A program made the position numbers and the translations under genes. Of a stretch of 64,000 nucleotides of DNA, positions 34,121-48,200 are shown piece by piece. A model generated the notes under the pieces. That model made no database searches. It was not told where the DNA came from and was given only the letters and a program-made list of their open reading frames with translations. This DNA comes from Cardinalis cardinalis (lineage: Eukaryota > Chordata > Aves > Passeriformes > Cardinalidae), in the NCBI GenBank assembly GCA_014549065.1, contig JACDOX010000086.1:2759455-2823454 (forward strand), written 5' to 3'. Each line of letters begins with the position of its first letter. Position 1 is the stretch's first letter.

Positions 34121-37100
34121 TCCAAGGCCTGCTTTGAATACTGGATTTGTTACTCTATCAGCAGTGCCTAGAGGAGCTGGAAAGCTAGGCAGGGATTGAC
34201 TTGCCTGCACTAGCCTTGAACTTCTTTCACATGTTGAGATTCCTAAGCTTTGCTTTTCCCCCACCCTTGGACAGACTAGGAAGAGGAGGGAAAGGCTCGT
34301 AAGCACAAGGAGGGAAAGGGAAAGAGCAGAAGATAATAAATGCTATGCTATGTTTATGAAAACTCCACAGAAATAACTTGGATGTTACCTGTCAAGCTGC
34401 TCCTCTGGAGTAATTCAGTGCTGTTCTCTGTGAGTGTTCCTACCCATGTGTCAGGCTTTGAGACTTGAGGAAATCTGTGTCTAGGAAGGGCTTAAATAGT
34501 CTATTGTGTCCCCTGATTTACCAAAGCCTGAATGCGGAGCCACAGCTTCTCTCTATAATAAACTCTATATTAAAAGAAATATGCCATAAACAATAGCAGA
34601 GGTGGAAACTATCAGTGATGTAAGAAGTGTAGTGTGATCTGAGGAGATCTTCTGGAGGAGCTACCGTGGTTCCAGCTGTGCTGGTAGGTACACTGTGCCT
34701 CTCTGTAAGGTCAAACAACCCATAACTTTTGACCATATGACAGCAGCCTTTGGTTAGTGAGCAAAGGATTAAGGGGAGCAACTTAAAAGAACAGTTTCCA
34801 GACTTAAATCTGAATTTCATTGTTGTATGAAGTTTGTGTTGGAACTTAAGGTGATGGAAAAACTGATTCTGACCTTTTCTGTTTGATTAAAAGTCTCTCT
34901 GAGCTTCAGCGTGCTGGCTAAATTCCAGCTCCCAGAAGTAATTGCCTTTTGCCAAGCTACTCACCTCCTGTGAAACCTTATTCAGGGAACTTAGTGTAAT
35001 TATTATCCTTCCCTTCAAATAAATGGTTGCATAGCACTGTTGATCTAATCTGCTTGTCGTGTTCCATTGTAGAGAGAATTTCATTTTCAAAAAAACCCAT
35101 ATATTAGCCCATAAAGCATGTAAGTACAGATGTTTCTCCTCTAGATCCTTCCCAGAGGGAAGACCAAATGCAGTTCCTACTTAGAGGGGTAAAAAAAAGG
35201 CCTTTTTGTTCTTCTGACCTTGTGAAAGCTCTTCTTTGTGAGGATGGGTAGAGAAGGACATGAGAGGATCAGAGAAGTGAGTGGTAGTGGTATGTTCACA
35301 TGATAAAATCCCCCACCCACAGACAGCAAATGAATTGGTTCCTCTGTAAAACCTCCTGGGGAAATCTTGTTAGGTAATTGAGAAGTGCTCTGGGAAGAAG
35401 GAAGCACTGTTGGACACAGATAACTGCCTTGGAGTGTGGCTCTGTGAGCTGGCAGGAACATGCACTGCCTGGAGTGCAGTGCCTGGAGTCCTGGTGGGCT
35501 TGGGAAATCACATCCTTCCACAGATGGGGGAAACAATACAGGTGGCTGGGGTTGCCCAGGGAGTCCTAACTCGGAAGGGAAAAGGGAAAAAAAAGGGGAG
35601 GGTGTGCATTTGCAGCTGCTGTCTGTGAAGGGGATGGAGAAATACATGCACTTTCTCATGGCCATAGTGGAGAGACAGGATTCCATGCATTTCTATATGG
35701 AGAACAGGGTGTGTAAGGTTTGCTGTGGTTCTTTGGTGTTTTAGTGGGATTTTGTTTGATTGATGTTGTTTTATTTTAAATTTCCTGAAGAGCCTAGCAA
35801 AAGTGAAATGTGCTGGTCAGATGAAGTTATCTGACTGAAGGGGACTGCTCATAACCTGCCTCTCTGCCCTGTTCCCTCTGTAGCAGGGTCCCTGGTGCAA
35901 CCCTATTAAGTAACAGTGTGTTTCTGAGTGCAGTGCTGGTGTTTTTTCCTCCCTCCCCACCACGAGTGCAGCAAACTGCACTCTGACAGAGCCAGGTGGT
36001 TCCTGAAGGGTGTTGCAATCAAACCCCTCTGCACTTGACCTGTGTGGGCAGAGCTCTCTCTCTGCCGCTCACTGTCCTGCTGGCCCTCCTGGGTGAATCC
36101 TGCAGGAACATCCTGGAGAGGCTGGCTCAGGGATGAGAGGAGCACAGTGTAGAGCAGGCAGGAGCATGGAATGTGCTGGCATGCCCCAGCCATGGTGTGG
36201 GGGAACTGCTGCTGCCTACCCGAGCACCTTGCTGGAGTGTACAGGGAAGACTGCCAAGACCTCACCTTCTCCCAATCCCCTTTGAGAGAATGTTCAGTAA
36301 TGTTCTGCTTTTTAAGGAGGTAGATTTCAGCATGACATGACTGGCCCAAGCAATGTGCTGTGTGAGTGGCCATCAGACAGTTGTGCACACGCAGAGGCAG
36401 GGCTGATTCACGGTGCTCTGCTCAGCCTCAGCTGGAGTCTGATGGATGCAAATTCCTCAGGAAGACCTGGACAGCCTGGGCAGATGTGTCCTGTGATGGC
36501 AGTCAAACTGGGGGTTACTGGGCAGCTGAACTGGCATGACACAGTTTGCTGGCTTTTCCCTCAATTTGCATTTATTGCTTTTGCTCTCCACCCTATGATT
36601 TCCTCTCACCACTCTCTCATCCTGTACAGATGCTAAATGGAAACTCTGCCAACTCCTACAGCTCATACCCTCTCTCCAGATGCTTTCCCAGGACTATTCT
36701 AAGTGATCTCCCTGTCTTACTGCCTCTCACTGTCCCACTCTGGGGATAGCTATCACTGTCATGAACATCCACAGAAAATAAAGACAGAAATAGAATTAGT
36801 CAGAAGGATTTAAGACTGAGGTTTTTTTGCATCCATTCCAGATCTTGATAAATTCATAGCATTCTCATCTGTGACTGGCAGGAAGGAACTCTTTCAATAT
36901 ATTCTTTTTTCTGCTGAAATGTGGTGGTTACCTCTCCCCTGTATTGAACAAGGTGGATCACAGGTACAATTCCTCTTGCTTTGGCAAGTATGGAGGTTGT
37001 GATTAGACTGCCAAGAGAGAAAGATGTTGCAGATGTCAACCAGTCATTCAGCAGTGCACACCCGAGTCCAGCTGGGCTGATCTGTACGTGCACTTTTGGG

Positions 37101-38090
37101 AATGTGCACAAGCATAATCTCCTCCCTTTGCTGCATTTACAAATAAGCTTTTTTTTTTCTTTTCTTTTCAGCTGCATTTGATTTCACTGTAAAAAGAAGT
37201 AGACAGATCTGGCCTTTCTTTTTTAATAATGTCTTAGGACCAGGGTACAAAAAAGGTTAATGCATTAGTTTTTAAGACAAGTGATAAATGTACTGCAATA
37301 AGCACATCCTACATACACAGAATATATTTCTCTATATAATATGAACACAAGAGATATAAAATAAGTTATACTTATCTTGGTTTTTCATCACAGTAGGAGC
37401 TCAGCTTATATAAAGTGACAACAGGATTGGAACAACACGCTGCTCCAAAGCAACAACAAAAACCAGAAGTGCGCGCGCACGTGTGTGTTGAGGCAGTGAA
37501 ACAGGGAATGGAGGCATTTCTGCTAAAATCAGGTCTTGGAAACAAAAATTTCATAGAGCATGAAAGAAGTGGGGAAGGTCTCTTGGCTCAGGGTAGAAGT
37601 TCTGGAGGGGATCAAGTCTAAGTGTGTGGAGGAGAGTGTGTGAAGGCTGACATCTTGGCTAGGTTTGTGGAGGCACAGAGCAGAGCAAGCTCTGCCCAGC
37701 GCCCCTGTGTGTTCTGCCCTTGTGACGGACCCAGGGTGGGGTTTGTGTCTGTACAGTGAGGATGGGGCCTCGTGGCTGTCACTGTGCACGATGAGAGCAA
37801 ACACGTATCACTTGACAGGAATCACAGACACCACCACTGAGCAAAGAGCAAACAGGACCCACTGGCTGTGCAATGCTGGGTGAGCCTGGAAGCGGTGCTC
37901 CTCCCTTCCACCCACCTCATGTCCACCTCTAGGGCCCCCTCCCTCTGCTTCCCTTGGAGTGTGGTTCTCTTGGCTGGGCCTGCAGAACAAATCTCCCCTG
38001 GGGACTGAATGGGAGGTGGTGATGATGGGGAACTCTGAGTGCCTGCCCCACAGTGAACAATGAGGAACTCCAGCTGCCCTGTTCAGAGCT
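34121..38090. other. Gene-free stretch and EHD3 3' flank
   Basis: No exon or mobile element is recognised. The EHD3 3' UTR may extend into its upper end. Confidence 0.5.
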
Positions 38091-38099
38091 CTTTCAGAT

Positions 38100-38700
38100 T
38101 TTATTGATGTATTTTTCTTTAAGGATGGGGGAAGAACGTTTGCAAAACTTGCATCTTAACGGTGAAACAAGGTTCCTAAAGTTCTTAACTCTGGGGTTTA
38201 GTATCTAGTATTTTAGTGTGGGCTTATGTTAATTAGGAAATGCTCTTTATTTTGGCCAATAGCTTGAAGACCTTGTGGTTTCTCTTAGTCTCCTGAATTT
38301 TGCAAGACCCATTAAAAGGCAGAAGGTGCAGCCAAAGCTCAGGAGTGATACTGGCGGTTAGCAGATTTCTATTAGTGCCTATTCCACTCTCCAAAAATGC
38401 AGCCCTGTTCAGGTTTTCTTCTACTCTCACTTAACACAGTCTCCTACTTTGCAACATCCTTCCTTTACCTTCATATTTACAGACTACACATTAGAAAGCA
38501 GGGACAGTACACTGGAAGAGTTAATTGCATATCATGAAGGATTGGACTTTTTTGTTCTGCTTTAGATTTTGTTCTTCATACAGCAAAGTAGGTACAAATC
38601 CAAACGTGATCTCACATCTAAAGGTATAATTTAAGTAAACATGTTGTTCTAGATCTTTTATTTTCCCCTTCCCTTTCCCCTCTCCCCTATAACCTTTCTT
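38100..38700 (-). other. EHD3: EHD3 3' UTR region with candidate poly(A) signals
   Basis: Downstream of the EHD3 stop on the minus strand, AATAAA occurs at 38662-38657 (about 40 nt past the stop), 38251-38246 and 38105-38100. Which is used cannot be told from sequence alone. Confidence 0.5.
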
Positions 38701-39228
38701 TCACTCTGTTATTTTCCTTTTGGACGGAGGGAGGAGATGGGAAGGGAGCTCATTTGGCAGCTCATGACCCTCCAACTTGACTTTAATGAGATGATTCGCC
38801 AAGGCAAACTCCTCATCATCCAGCATGCCATCTTTGTCGATGTCAGCCAGTTTCCAGATCTTGCCCAGCACGGTGTTGGGCAGCTTGGACCTTACCATCT
38901 CCTTCTTGGCGTTGGCACCAGTTATTTTGCCGTCGACAGGCGAGAGCGTGTAGAAGATCTCGTCGTACATGGGCTTGTCCCTGGCCACCACCCACTCGGC
39001 GTCGTCGATGCCCTCCCCGGCGCCCTCTCCGTAGCCGTGGCCAAAGGGGCCGTGCAAGGTGCCCTCGAAGGCTCCTCCCTTCACCATCTGGGTTGGCCGC
39101 TGGGACTCTTCCTGGCGGACCAGCACCATCAGCTGCGCGATGTCGTTGGCCAGCATGTCTTCCACCGTCTCCAGCAGCTTGCTCTTCAGGGGCTGGAACT
39201 TGCTAAAATCCTGGGCTTGCAGTTGATC
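38701..39228 (-). CDS. EHD3: EHD3 exon 6: EH domain
   Basis: The last exon (residues 361-535) starts DQLQAQDFSKFQPLKSKLLE. It holds the acidic/glycine linker and the EH domain (from about residue 445), with WVVARDKPMYDEIFYTLSP and a canonical EF-hand loop. It ends HLLPPSKRKITE before TGA at 38703-38701. Confidence 0.97.
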   Translation of the reverse strand, partial: DQLQAQDFSKFQPLKSKLLETVEDMLANDIAQLMVLVRQEESQRPTQMVKGGAFEGTLHGPFGHGYGEGAGEGIDDAEWVVARDKPMYDEIFYTLSPVDGKITGANAKKEMVRSKLPNTVLGKIWKLADIDKDGMLDDEEFALANHLIKVKLEGHELPNELPSHLLPPSKRKITE

Positions 39229-42200
39229 CTTAAAAATGGGACAGCACGGCAAGAGGTGAGCGACACGGAGGAGTAATGGTGCACAGGGGGATGCCTGCCT
39301 GCTGCTGCAGAGGAGTGGGGAGCTTGGCATTCCTTCCTCTGACAGCCCTGCTTTCAGCACGGCATGGGGTCTCCCTGGCTGGCCTTGCTCTCACTTTAAT
39401 CCTCTCCTAAGTCCTACAGAAAATGACCCAATAGTTCAAGCCAAACTGGTTGTGTGCTCTTGCTACCTCCTCCAGCCAGTGCTCTACGTTCCCTCCCCCT
39501 TCTGCACTCTGGGAAGGAGATGCCACCTGGCAAAAGACCACGGTACTCATCACCATGCAGTGCATCTTTCAGATGCCATCAAGACAGCAGCACATCTGTA
39601 AGAGATGGTGAGCAGGTTTGTACAGCATGGCTCAGATTCTGTAATTTCACAGCTAAGCAAAAGGGCTTTGAGTAGGGCCTGCGGAGAACTCTCTTCTAGC
39701 TGCAGGAAGACTTATAGCTTTATCATTCACCCTCTACTCATTAAATCCACACTATTCACTCCAGCTGGATTCATACAGTTGGTTTTTTTAACACACATTT
39801 TAACAAGCAGTGAGGGAGATCTACTGACTACACCCCACAGGTATCATTCCCAACAATTTAGGGAGAATATATTTTCAAAAATAGGCAAATGCTGTTTTCC
39901 ACAGGTAACTAGTAGCAACCTCAAGAGCTAGAACTCAGAACAGGTTTTGCTTGGACTGAAGCCACACAGCAATGCAGCAGTGTCCAGCATTGCTTGAATG
40001 TACAATACAAGGCTCTGATCCAAGGTCCTTTGAAGTTTTTGACTTGTGTGAACACTGGGCCAGGTCTCTGGTCTGCAGAACAAAAAGCCTGCTTCTCTGA
40101 TTAAAATAGAAAAGGGGCCTAAAGTTTTTACACCTTCCTTTCTCTCCTTCTGGAAACAAAGAGTTAAGTAGAAGACAAATATAGCTCTTGAGGAATGTGC
40201 CATATGTAGCCCTTTCAGGACACAGCTTTCCTTTTGTTATAGATTGCTTAGGCCTGAAAAATCTGCAAATGGAACCTGGAATTAAAAATAAAGAAAAACA
40301 GATATAATAAAGAAATCATTTGCTGTAAAGTGCTATTCAGGCAAAGATATGAGAAATGAATGTGAAGCTCTAATGCTCCACATGAGCTCTATGTGTAAGA
40401 AGTGCTCATGCCCAAATATAGCCTGCACATATTTTAAGGCACATTTCAACATTACAGCAGGCTTTTCCCACAGGTGGCAACAGTCAATGTCTGCATGGCT
40501 CTGTTGTATTCCCTGCAGTTCCTCCAATGCTCTTTCCTTGGGTGTTTGCCAGGATGCCACTGCTTACCTGCATCTTTCTCAGGTTAGGGAAGTCTCCTGG
40601 TGAGATCTGATGCTCCCGTTCAATGCGGGCATAAATATCTCCCAAGTTGTTAACAAGCTCCTTCTTTTTATTGTCTTTCCCAAACATTGAGGGCATTTCC
40701 TTCTTTAGGGAACTGATGATGTAGGCATGGACCTGAAGGGAATTAAATTATATGGAATGAAGGCAAATGGTAAATAGCACATCAGAAAATTCTTCTCAGC
40801 AGAGTATCTGTGCCCAGGACTTGCCTCCATCTTGTCCCACTCCGAAGAGCAAGCTCAGCTCCTCAGCTTGCCTGGACCTATGGATTGTTATTCCAGTGCT
40901 CAGCTGTGTGCTCTGTCTGTGCTGAGACAAAACCAAGGTGTAGTCCTGAGCATACAGACAGTGACATTCATATGCACCTTCTGGAGGGAGTGGTGGGTTT
41001 TCTTTTTTCTTCCACTGGGCATGGCCTTCAAGGGAACAGTCCCTTCCCAGCCCAAACACACAGGTTCAATGTTTTAGTACCCATACCAGTCCTTAACTTA
41101 TGCAACATTGTGGCTTTTTTTTCCAATGGTGAACCAAGCATTTTTTCTTGAAATGAAGACCCTTGCACTGAAAGCTTTTGAGGGATCTTTTGATATCTTT
41201 CCTCAATTGATGTGGGTTTTTTTCCTGTATTATTAAGGGCTTCTTTGAGTTCATTTCAAATACTCAGGGATCCTACAGGCTTATTTATCACTTGTGTGAG
41301 TCTCCATCTCCTGTGCATCCATCTTAGTCAGGTATCTCTCTTGGCTAAGAAAGTTTAAGCAAAAAACTTAGAGCTTATAAATTCCCTTGGTGTATGATTC
41401 TGATATACTGAATTGGTCCTAATTCTCAAGTTGCTACCACAGAGCAACAGCTTTCCAGATCCCTTCAAGTGCTACCTGCTTGATCTGTAGTTACCTTCCT
41501 CACTATGGCCCCCCATGACTGACACACCAAACACAGGAATTGTTTTCTTCCCATATTGGCATAGGGCTCATATGCTGGGCCTGAGTTAAATGGGAAGGAA
41601 AAAAGAGTAGGACCCACCAGCTCTGCAAGCTGAACTGGCCCAAACCACTTCTCCATAGGCTGCCTGCTGCAGACAGCCCACACTGAATGCTCTATGCCCA
41701 CACCTACCTTGGCCAGGCGCGCTCGCTTGATGAGATCATTGAGCTTCCTGAGGGCTGCGTTGCGGGGCAGGCTCTGGATGTCCCTGAACAGGTCCTGCTC
41801 CTCGGCCTCAAACAGCTTGCGGTTGTCGGGGATGAGCAGGGGGTGGGACCAGAAGGAGCCGATGTAGACTCGGATGACCTCGGGAGTGTTGACGATCTTC
41901 CCCAGGGACCACATGAGGGCACCGTACACCCGCATCAGCTGCTGAGTCTCTATCTGGTCGGCCTTGTTGAGAACAACTCTCATCTTGTCCTCGTGGTTCT
42001 TCAGGGCNTTGATGACCTCAGAGAATTCATCAGAGATGTCCAGCTTGTGAGCATCAAAGAGGAGAATGATGCGGTCGACCCGCTCTGCGAACCACTCCAG
42101 TACAGCAGCGAAGTCATAACCTGCAAGGGGGGCAGGAAGAGCAGAGATGCAGCAAATGTGGGAGTTGAGAGCCTCCCTGCTGTACTCAAACTACCTCTGC

Positions 42201-45200
42201 ACCTAACTGAGGGTAAGCTTGCAAGGAAGTCGCTTTCCCAGCAGAGCAGGTAGCTTGATAAGGAGATGAGGCACTGTCCATACAGTTAAGGACAGGTCTT
42301 GTTGTCTCCACATTGAGATCACTTAAATAAGTCTTGAACTTGTGCTCCAGATCTTCATTCAAATGCACATCAAGGAGCAACTGCTGTATTCAAACTTACT
42401 GCAGAAGTCTTGTATGTGGCACAAGAGAGGTCTGATTTGTGAATGACTGACCATCAGCATAGCCCACACAGAAAGCTGGGGCATTGCAATACTTGTAGCC
42501 AGACTGGTTTGAGATGCCTATCTCCACTGCTTAATAAAACCCTGGTCTTGTTGTGCAAGACTAACTTTATCCCATCCAATTGAGAACCCAGCATGCAAAT
42601 AACCTTCCCTAGCAGAGTAACCATCCTGTCATACCTGCTGCATGTGCACAAAGCCAAATGATTTGTGTTCACTTAGCCAAGAGCCTGACACTCAGCAGAC
42701 AGCACTGCTGTGAACACCAGAGGTAGGCACAGGCCAGGAACAGTGGGTTCAAATTTCACGTGCCTCAGGACTAAACATAATGGATTCAGTGTCAGACTGG
42801 GTCCACCTCTAAGCATGATAGTGTGTGGAGAAGTCCCTAAAACAATAGTAATGACAGCAACAAAATTACCTTTTTTCCTAGCTCTGTGGTGGTTTTTTAT
42901 CGTGCTTTAAAGTCTTGGTGAGAGACTGGTTGGTTCTCTCCCCCTGCTCTGTCAGGCTCTCCTATGCTGTGCAATATTTGGGGTTATCTGAGTCACCAGA
43001 GTGCTGCAATTTGTTAAGGGAAATCAGGACAGGGCAAATGCTATTTGCATTCAAATCCTTTAATATACTATTTTAATCTTGGCTTTCATGAATAAATTCA
43101 TTATAATTAGTTGGGNGCTTTTTCCTCCTGCTCCCCTTTCTTTTTCTTCCTTTTTTCCTTCTGTCCTCTCTAAAACCTAGAGGGCAACCAGTGCATCCCA
43201 ATCATTAGACTGGAACTACAGAGGGAGGATAGCTGAGCTCTGATCTTGCTTTTTCATGCTGGCCTTTTCTTCCATATGACTAAGCAAACTGGAGTGAAAT
43301 CCTGCCTCTCATGTCAGCAGTAAAGCCTGTGTGAACCTTCTCTTCAGCTGGATAAATTGGTATTAACTTTTTGCCACTGAGAACTTTTATACAACTTCAA
43401 AGTCTTATTCCTGGGCAGTGTTCTGCTTTGGTCAATTACAGTTTGCTGCTCATAGGAAAAGGGGGTGGCAGAGTGTGGGCATGTGAGGTGTGTGTGTGAG
43501 GTGTGGGCACTCTGCCCTGCTATCTTCCATGGGATCTACAGAGATGTCAAATGAAAGGCAGATGTCTGTCCCACCAGTGTCCTTCTGCTCACTGGGACAC
43601 CAGTGTCTCCTCTCACAAGAGCAAGCAGTTCTGGGCCCTGGCTCTTTGCTCAGCTATGTTTGATAGTGAGAACTTCAGAGAATTCACAATCAGTATTAGC
43701 TTTGACAAAGACCTGCTGAGCATTCAATATGTTATACTGATAGCTGCCTATCTTGCTCAGTCCATGTGTCTGACCTCAAACACAGTCCCAAGTCAGTTTT
43801 TTAAAACTGAAATAAACTTGATCCTGCTCGCTTTCAGATATTAACAGCCTTTTTTAGCCTTAGGTGCTAACCTCAGCTTTTTAACCTCAGCTGCTCTGGC
43901 TGCAGGGAGCTCTGCTCCACTGCTCTAATGGTGCAAAGATCAGGGCGCTGACTCCTTCCTAACCTGTGCTGGGGCAGTGGCTGCAGGACAAAGTCGATGC
44001 TGATAGCTCACTTCACTCGGCCTGGGTTCAGGCTGTAAGCTGTCCCTCTGCAAGCTGATCAAAGGCTGTGCAAACAGGGACCTCCCATGCCCCCTCAAAC
44101 CTTGCTAAACAGAGGATATACAGACTTTATGTTCACTCCTGCCAGGGCTGGAAGTCATCTGGCATGGCAGGACAGTTTGTTCTTCATACGCAGAGCTACA
44201 CAGCTTGCTTTTTCATCATGGAAGCAGTGAGTCAGGGTGACTTTATTTGGAGATGTTTGTGCATTTAACCTTGTAAAATCTCACGGACTGGGATGTTTTC
44301 TTGTCAAGCTGCCACATGTTTGAATTGTACCATAGCTACTTCGTCCAGTCTTTTTCTTGGGAGAATCAGATGGAAAACAGTCATGGTCTCTAGGCTACCC
44401 TGTAACGCTACAGTGATGTCCTGNCACAGATCATGTGGATGGTTTCCCTCTGACAATACAGGAGCAGTCACTGTTACACTCTGTTGTGTTAACAGGGCTG
44501 GGATGAGTTAGGGTAAGTGTCTGCACCTGACACTCAGTCCACCTTGCAGGGATTTAATGAAAGTGGGAACTGAGTATTTAAAAGGGAGGTTGAGAAAAAA
44601 TGTGTAATTGTAGTTTTGGTATTAACTGAGGACTTAGGAGACTGACTTTAGCCCGACTCTCAAGGTTTGTCCAAAAGTATCTTTAGGTGCTTAGCTCTCA
44701 AGATTTTTATCCTATATCAAGCCTGCATCCACAGTGGCACTTAGAAGGTATCTATTTACTGAGCCTCTCTTTCCCTATTAACAAAAATAAATGTTGCTCT
44801 ACCCAGCAAGAAAAGGAAATTAATATCTGCTCAGACCCTTTGTGTATTCCTAGCTGCTACAGTAACATACAATGAGTCCTGAATGTCCCTGTGGACTTCA
44901 TTAAATGACCAGATTGATTAGCAGACTCTTTCCTAGCCTCTTTGCTGGCTCAGAGATACTCTCTGGACAGCTGTCCTGCATATCTCTATTAAAAAGAGAA
45001 CAAAGCCCTGGAGAGTAACACTTGCTGTTGACTGCTCTGAGACATCACCATGGATGTGGTTTACATCCCATGCTGGGACAAAAGCCCAGCCCAGACCCTC
45101 CCCTTGTGTGTCCCTCTGGCTCTGGGGAGCCTCTCCTGTTGGTGCCCAGCTGAGCAAGAAACAAGTCTGGTGTGAGCAGTGCCACTGTTCACAGCTGCAT

Positions 45201-48200
45201 TCCTCTGTATGGGGGCACCTGGCAGGAAAAACGAGGTGTAAGTGTAGGTATTCTGTTCTTAGGTGATGGAGGGGAAGAGGGAAAATTATCCTGAGTGCTG
45301 TAAAGTTCCTTAACAAACAGCATGACGTGGGACAGAGCTCTGTTTACAGCTATCTACTCAGAGTCACTGACTGTGGTGGTGTTTTCATACACAGTGCCTA
45401 GAGAATTGCTACAGATGTGATTCATGGGGTTGACTTTGTAGTCTTGCTTTTAGTGTATAACAGATTGTTACTAAAGCATTTGGATAGCAGGATGACAGTG
45501 TAAATGGCTAAGGGCAAGCTTTTAATAAAGGTGTTTAAAAAGAAGGTCTTAGATTAATATTTTAACATTTAGTTTGGAGCTTTCATTTTTGGAAAGCTTT
45601 TCAATGCCACAGAGAACTCAGGGCATTTTGCCTGGCTCTAGCTAGAGCTGGAGGTGTTCAAAACCTGAAAACATGAGGCTCATTCTGTAACTAAACTTAA
45701 GCATTACAGCCTCACTTTGGATTCCTCCCTCCTGCCCCTTTTTCATTCCACAGATGCACTGGGCCTGCCTCTTTCTTCTGGCACTTCATTACTGTGTGAG
45801 CTTAGACCAAGAACTGATCTTCATCTGCAGTCAAATTAGGAGTTTTCCTGGTGTTCCTTGCTCGTTCCACTGCAAATGCATTACATCTCCCTGTGTTGTA
45901 GGGTGTTGCTAAGGCCTCTCACAAAGCAGGCAGGCACTATCTCAGCTTTGGCAGTGTTTCAGGGGTGGGTGATGCTGTCCATGGAACTCAGCAGGGTTTT
46001 ATTGTGAACTTACAGGGTGGCTGTGAAGCCATCTGCTTGCCAAAGCTGCATTAATGCAAAGCCATTATTACAGGGATGTTCAGACAGAACTGTAAAGGGA
46101 AGAATTTGCTGTTCAGTAATTCCTGTCTGTTGTGCTTGCATCCCTGTTGAAAAATATGCTGCATATTTAAACATTCTCTAACATCACTGCTGCAGCTTCT
46201 TTCACAACCTCCAGATAAGGTGAACGTGAAGAGAAAATGAATCCAAATCATACAGCAGTAGGAGGACAAGATGAACACGATAACAATTTTATTCCATCAG
46301 ATTTTTTTTTCATGGGACAGGTTTCCTTCTGACAGCATGAAAAGGACTCAACAGACTTAACACAAAGCTGACAAGTCAGCAGGACTGTCAGTGGGTTCAG
46401 CCTGCAGAGAAAATTACATTCTTGCAGACACCTTGCCACCTAGACTCCATAAGGCAGGCTGGCCTAATGAATTCCTGTCTGTGCAGCACTGGAATACCTG
46501 GCACCATGCATTTCACCAAGAGCTGGCAGGATTATGCAATTACGTTCTGTCAAGTCAGATCAGGCATGATACAGTCTTTATGCTGACTGTGAGAAGATGG
46601 ATGATACCTGACCCAGCACAAAATCTGCCTGGCTATAAGATTCTAAAGCCAATTTGAAGCAGCAAGAAGTGGGCATGCACTGGTTCAGCATTTCTCACCA
46701 TGCAGTTACACTGGTTGTTGGTTTAGGTTTGTTTAGTTGGTGCTATTTTTTTTTACAGGTAGCAAGCATACAGGTGATTTCCTGTCTTGTGGAACCATAG
46801 CCACAGGTGCTGTGGTAGTTGACTTCAGGTGGGGTTGAATGGAAACAGATCAGGAAGTGCTGAAAACCCCAAAGCTGCTGCTCTGCACCAGATATTTCAC
46901 AGTTTGCTATTATTACTGCTGTAAACTGTGCTGCTGCTTTTGGCAATTTATTTCTTCTCTGCTGAATTTTAGTCACTGGGAGCTTCCTTCTCATCTTTCT
47001 AAATCTGGTGTTATCTAGAGATGAAAGATTAACCAGAGACTTTTATGGCAGTGTCCCTAGTTGTCAAGTGGGAGACTGGCTCTGATTGTCTGAGAAAAAC
47101 ATCCCAAGATGACACTCTGAACACTGCCTAGAGAGGGAACAGCTCTGGGGAAATGAAATGAATGCTGATTCCAGGGAGCTTATGACTTAAATTTTTGTAA
47201 TTGAGTAAGAGAGCTTTGAGGCTTAGTCTAACTGGTCACAGAGATGTCCTCCCTGAAAGCCCTCCAGAGTCCAGGGAAGAAGACTTGTGTCATTGCAAAA
47301 CAAGCAGGCAGCCCACACTGGAGGGGGATAATGTGCCAGGAGGGGCAGGTGTTACTCAAATGTGACAGATGGCTATGAGCAAGGAGAAGGAAGGTCACAC
47401 GATGGTCAGAGGAAGAAAATGAGGGGAGGGAGAAGTTACACATCCCTTTGAGGACACACAAAGTGGGAGTGGGAAGCTGGGTTGGGTGGCAGTTATGGTG
47501 TCCGAGAGAGAGAAGGGTGCTGGGTAAGAGTATCAGAGAGAAAACAGCTGGGACTGGGTGGAAGTGATTTGAGCAAGTTTCTCTCAAGATGAGGAGCTGG
47601 GGGTGCCAGCAAGGAGAGGACAGAAGGGAAGATGAAAAGCAAGGGATGGGTACTGGATACACCTCACTGCAGCTCATCCTAAAACACCTCTGTAAAAAGC
47701 TGCCATGCTCCTCTCTGGAAGTGGCTGCCTCCCAAGGGAATATAAAGAGATTCCTGTAATGCATATCTGTGGGTGTGTTGGGAAGTACACAGAAGGCCTT
47801 TGGGATGAAAAGATTTCTTTGAATGTCGCATGCCCTAATTTTTAGACAGGCCCCAGCTTGCCAATCACTTCTGCCTGTGCCTATACTCAAACAAATAATC
47901 TGTCCTGGAGCTGCTGATTCAGAGCACTGGGAGCTACATCCTGCCAGTGCTCCACATTTCCTCCTCTTCCGTACCAAGAACTAATGGAAACATTAAATAC
48001 GTTTTGGAGGCTTTAAGGTTTCCAAAGCAAAGGCAAAAGACTCAAAGCACAGCAGGTCTCTGTTCTCAGCTAGCAACAATGCTAACATTAACATTAACCA
48101 GTACCTGGGGTGCCAGACTCTGTGGCTTTTTGCTTTCATGTTGTTTACTGCAAGGGTTTCAGGAGGGGGAAGAGACTGGGATGGGGCTCTGGCTTTAAGT

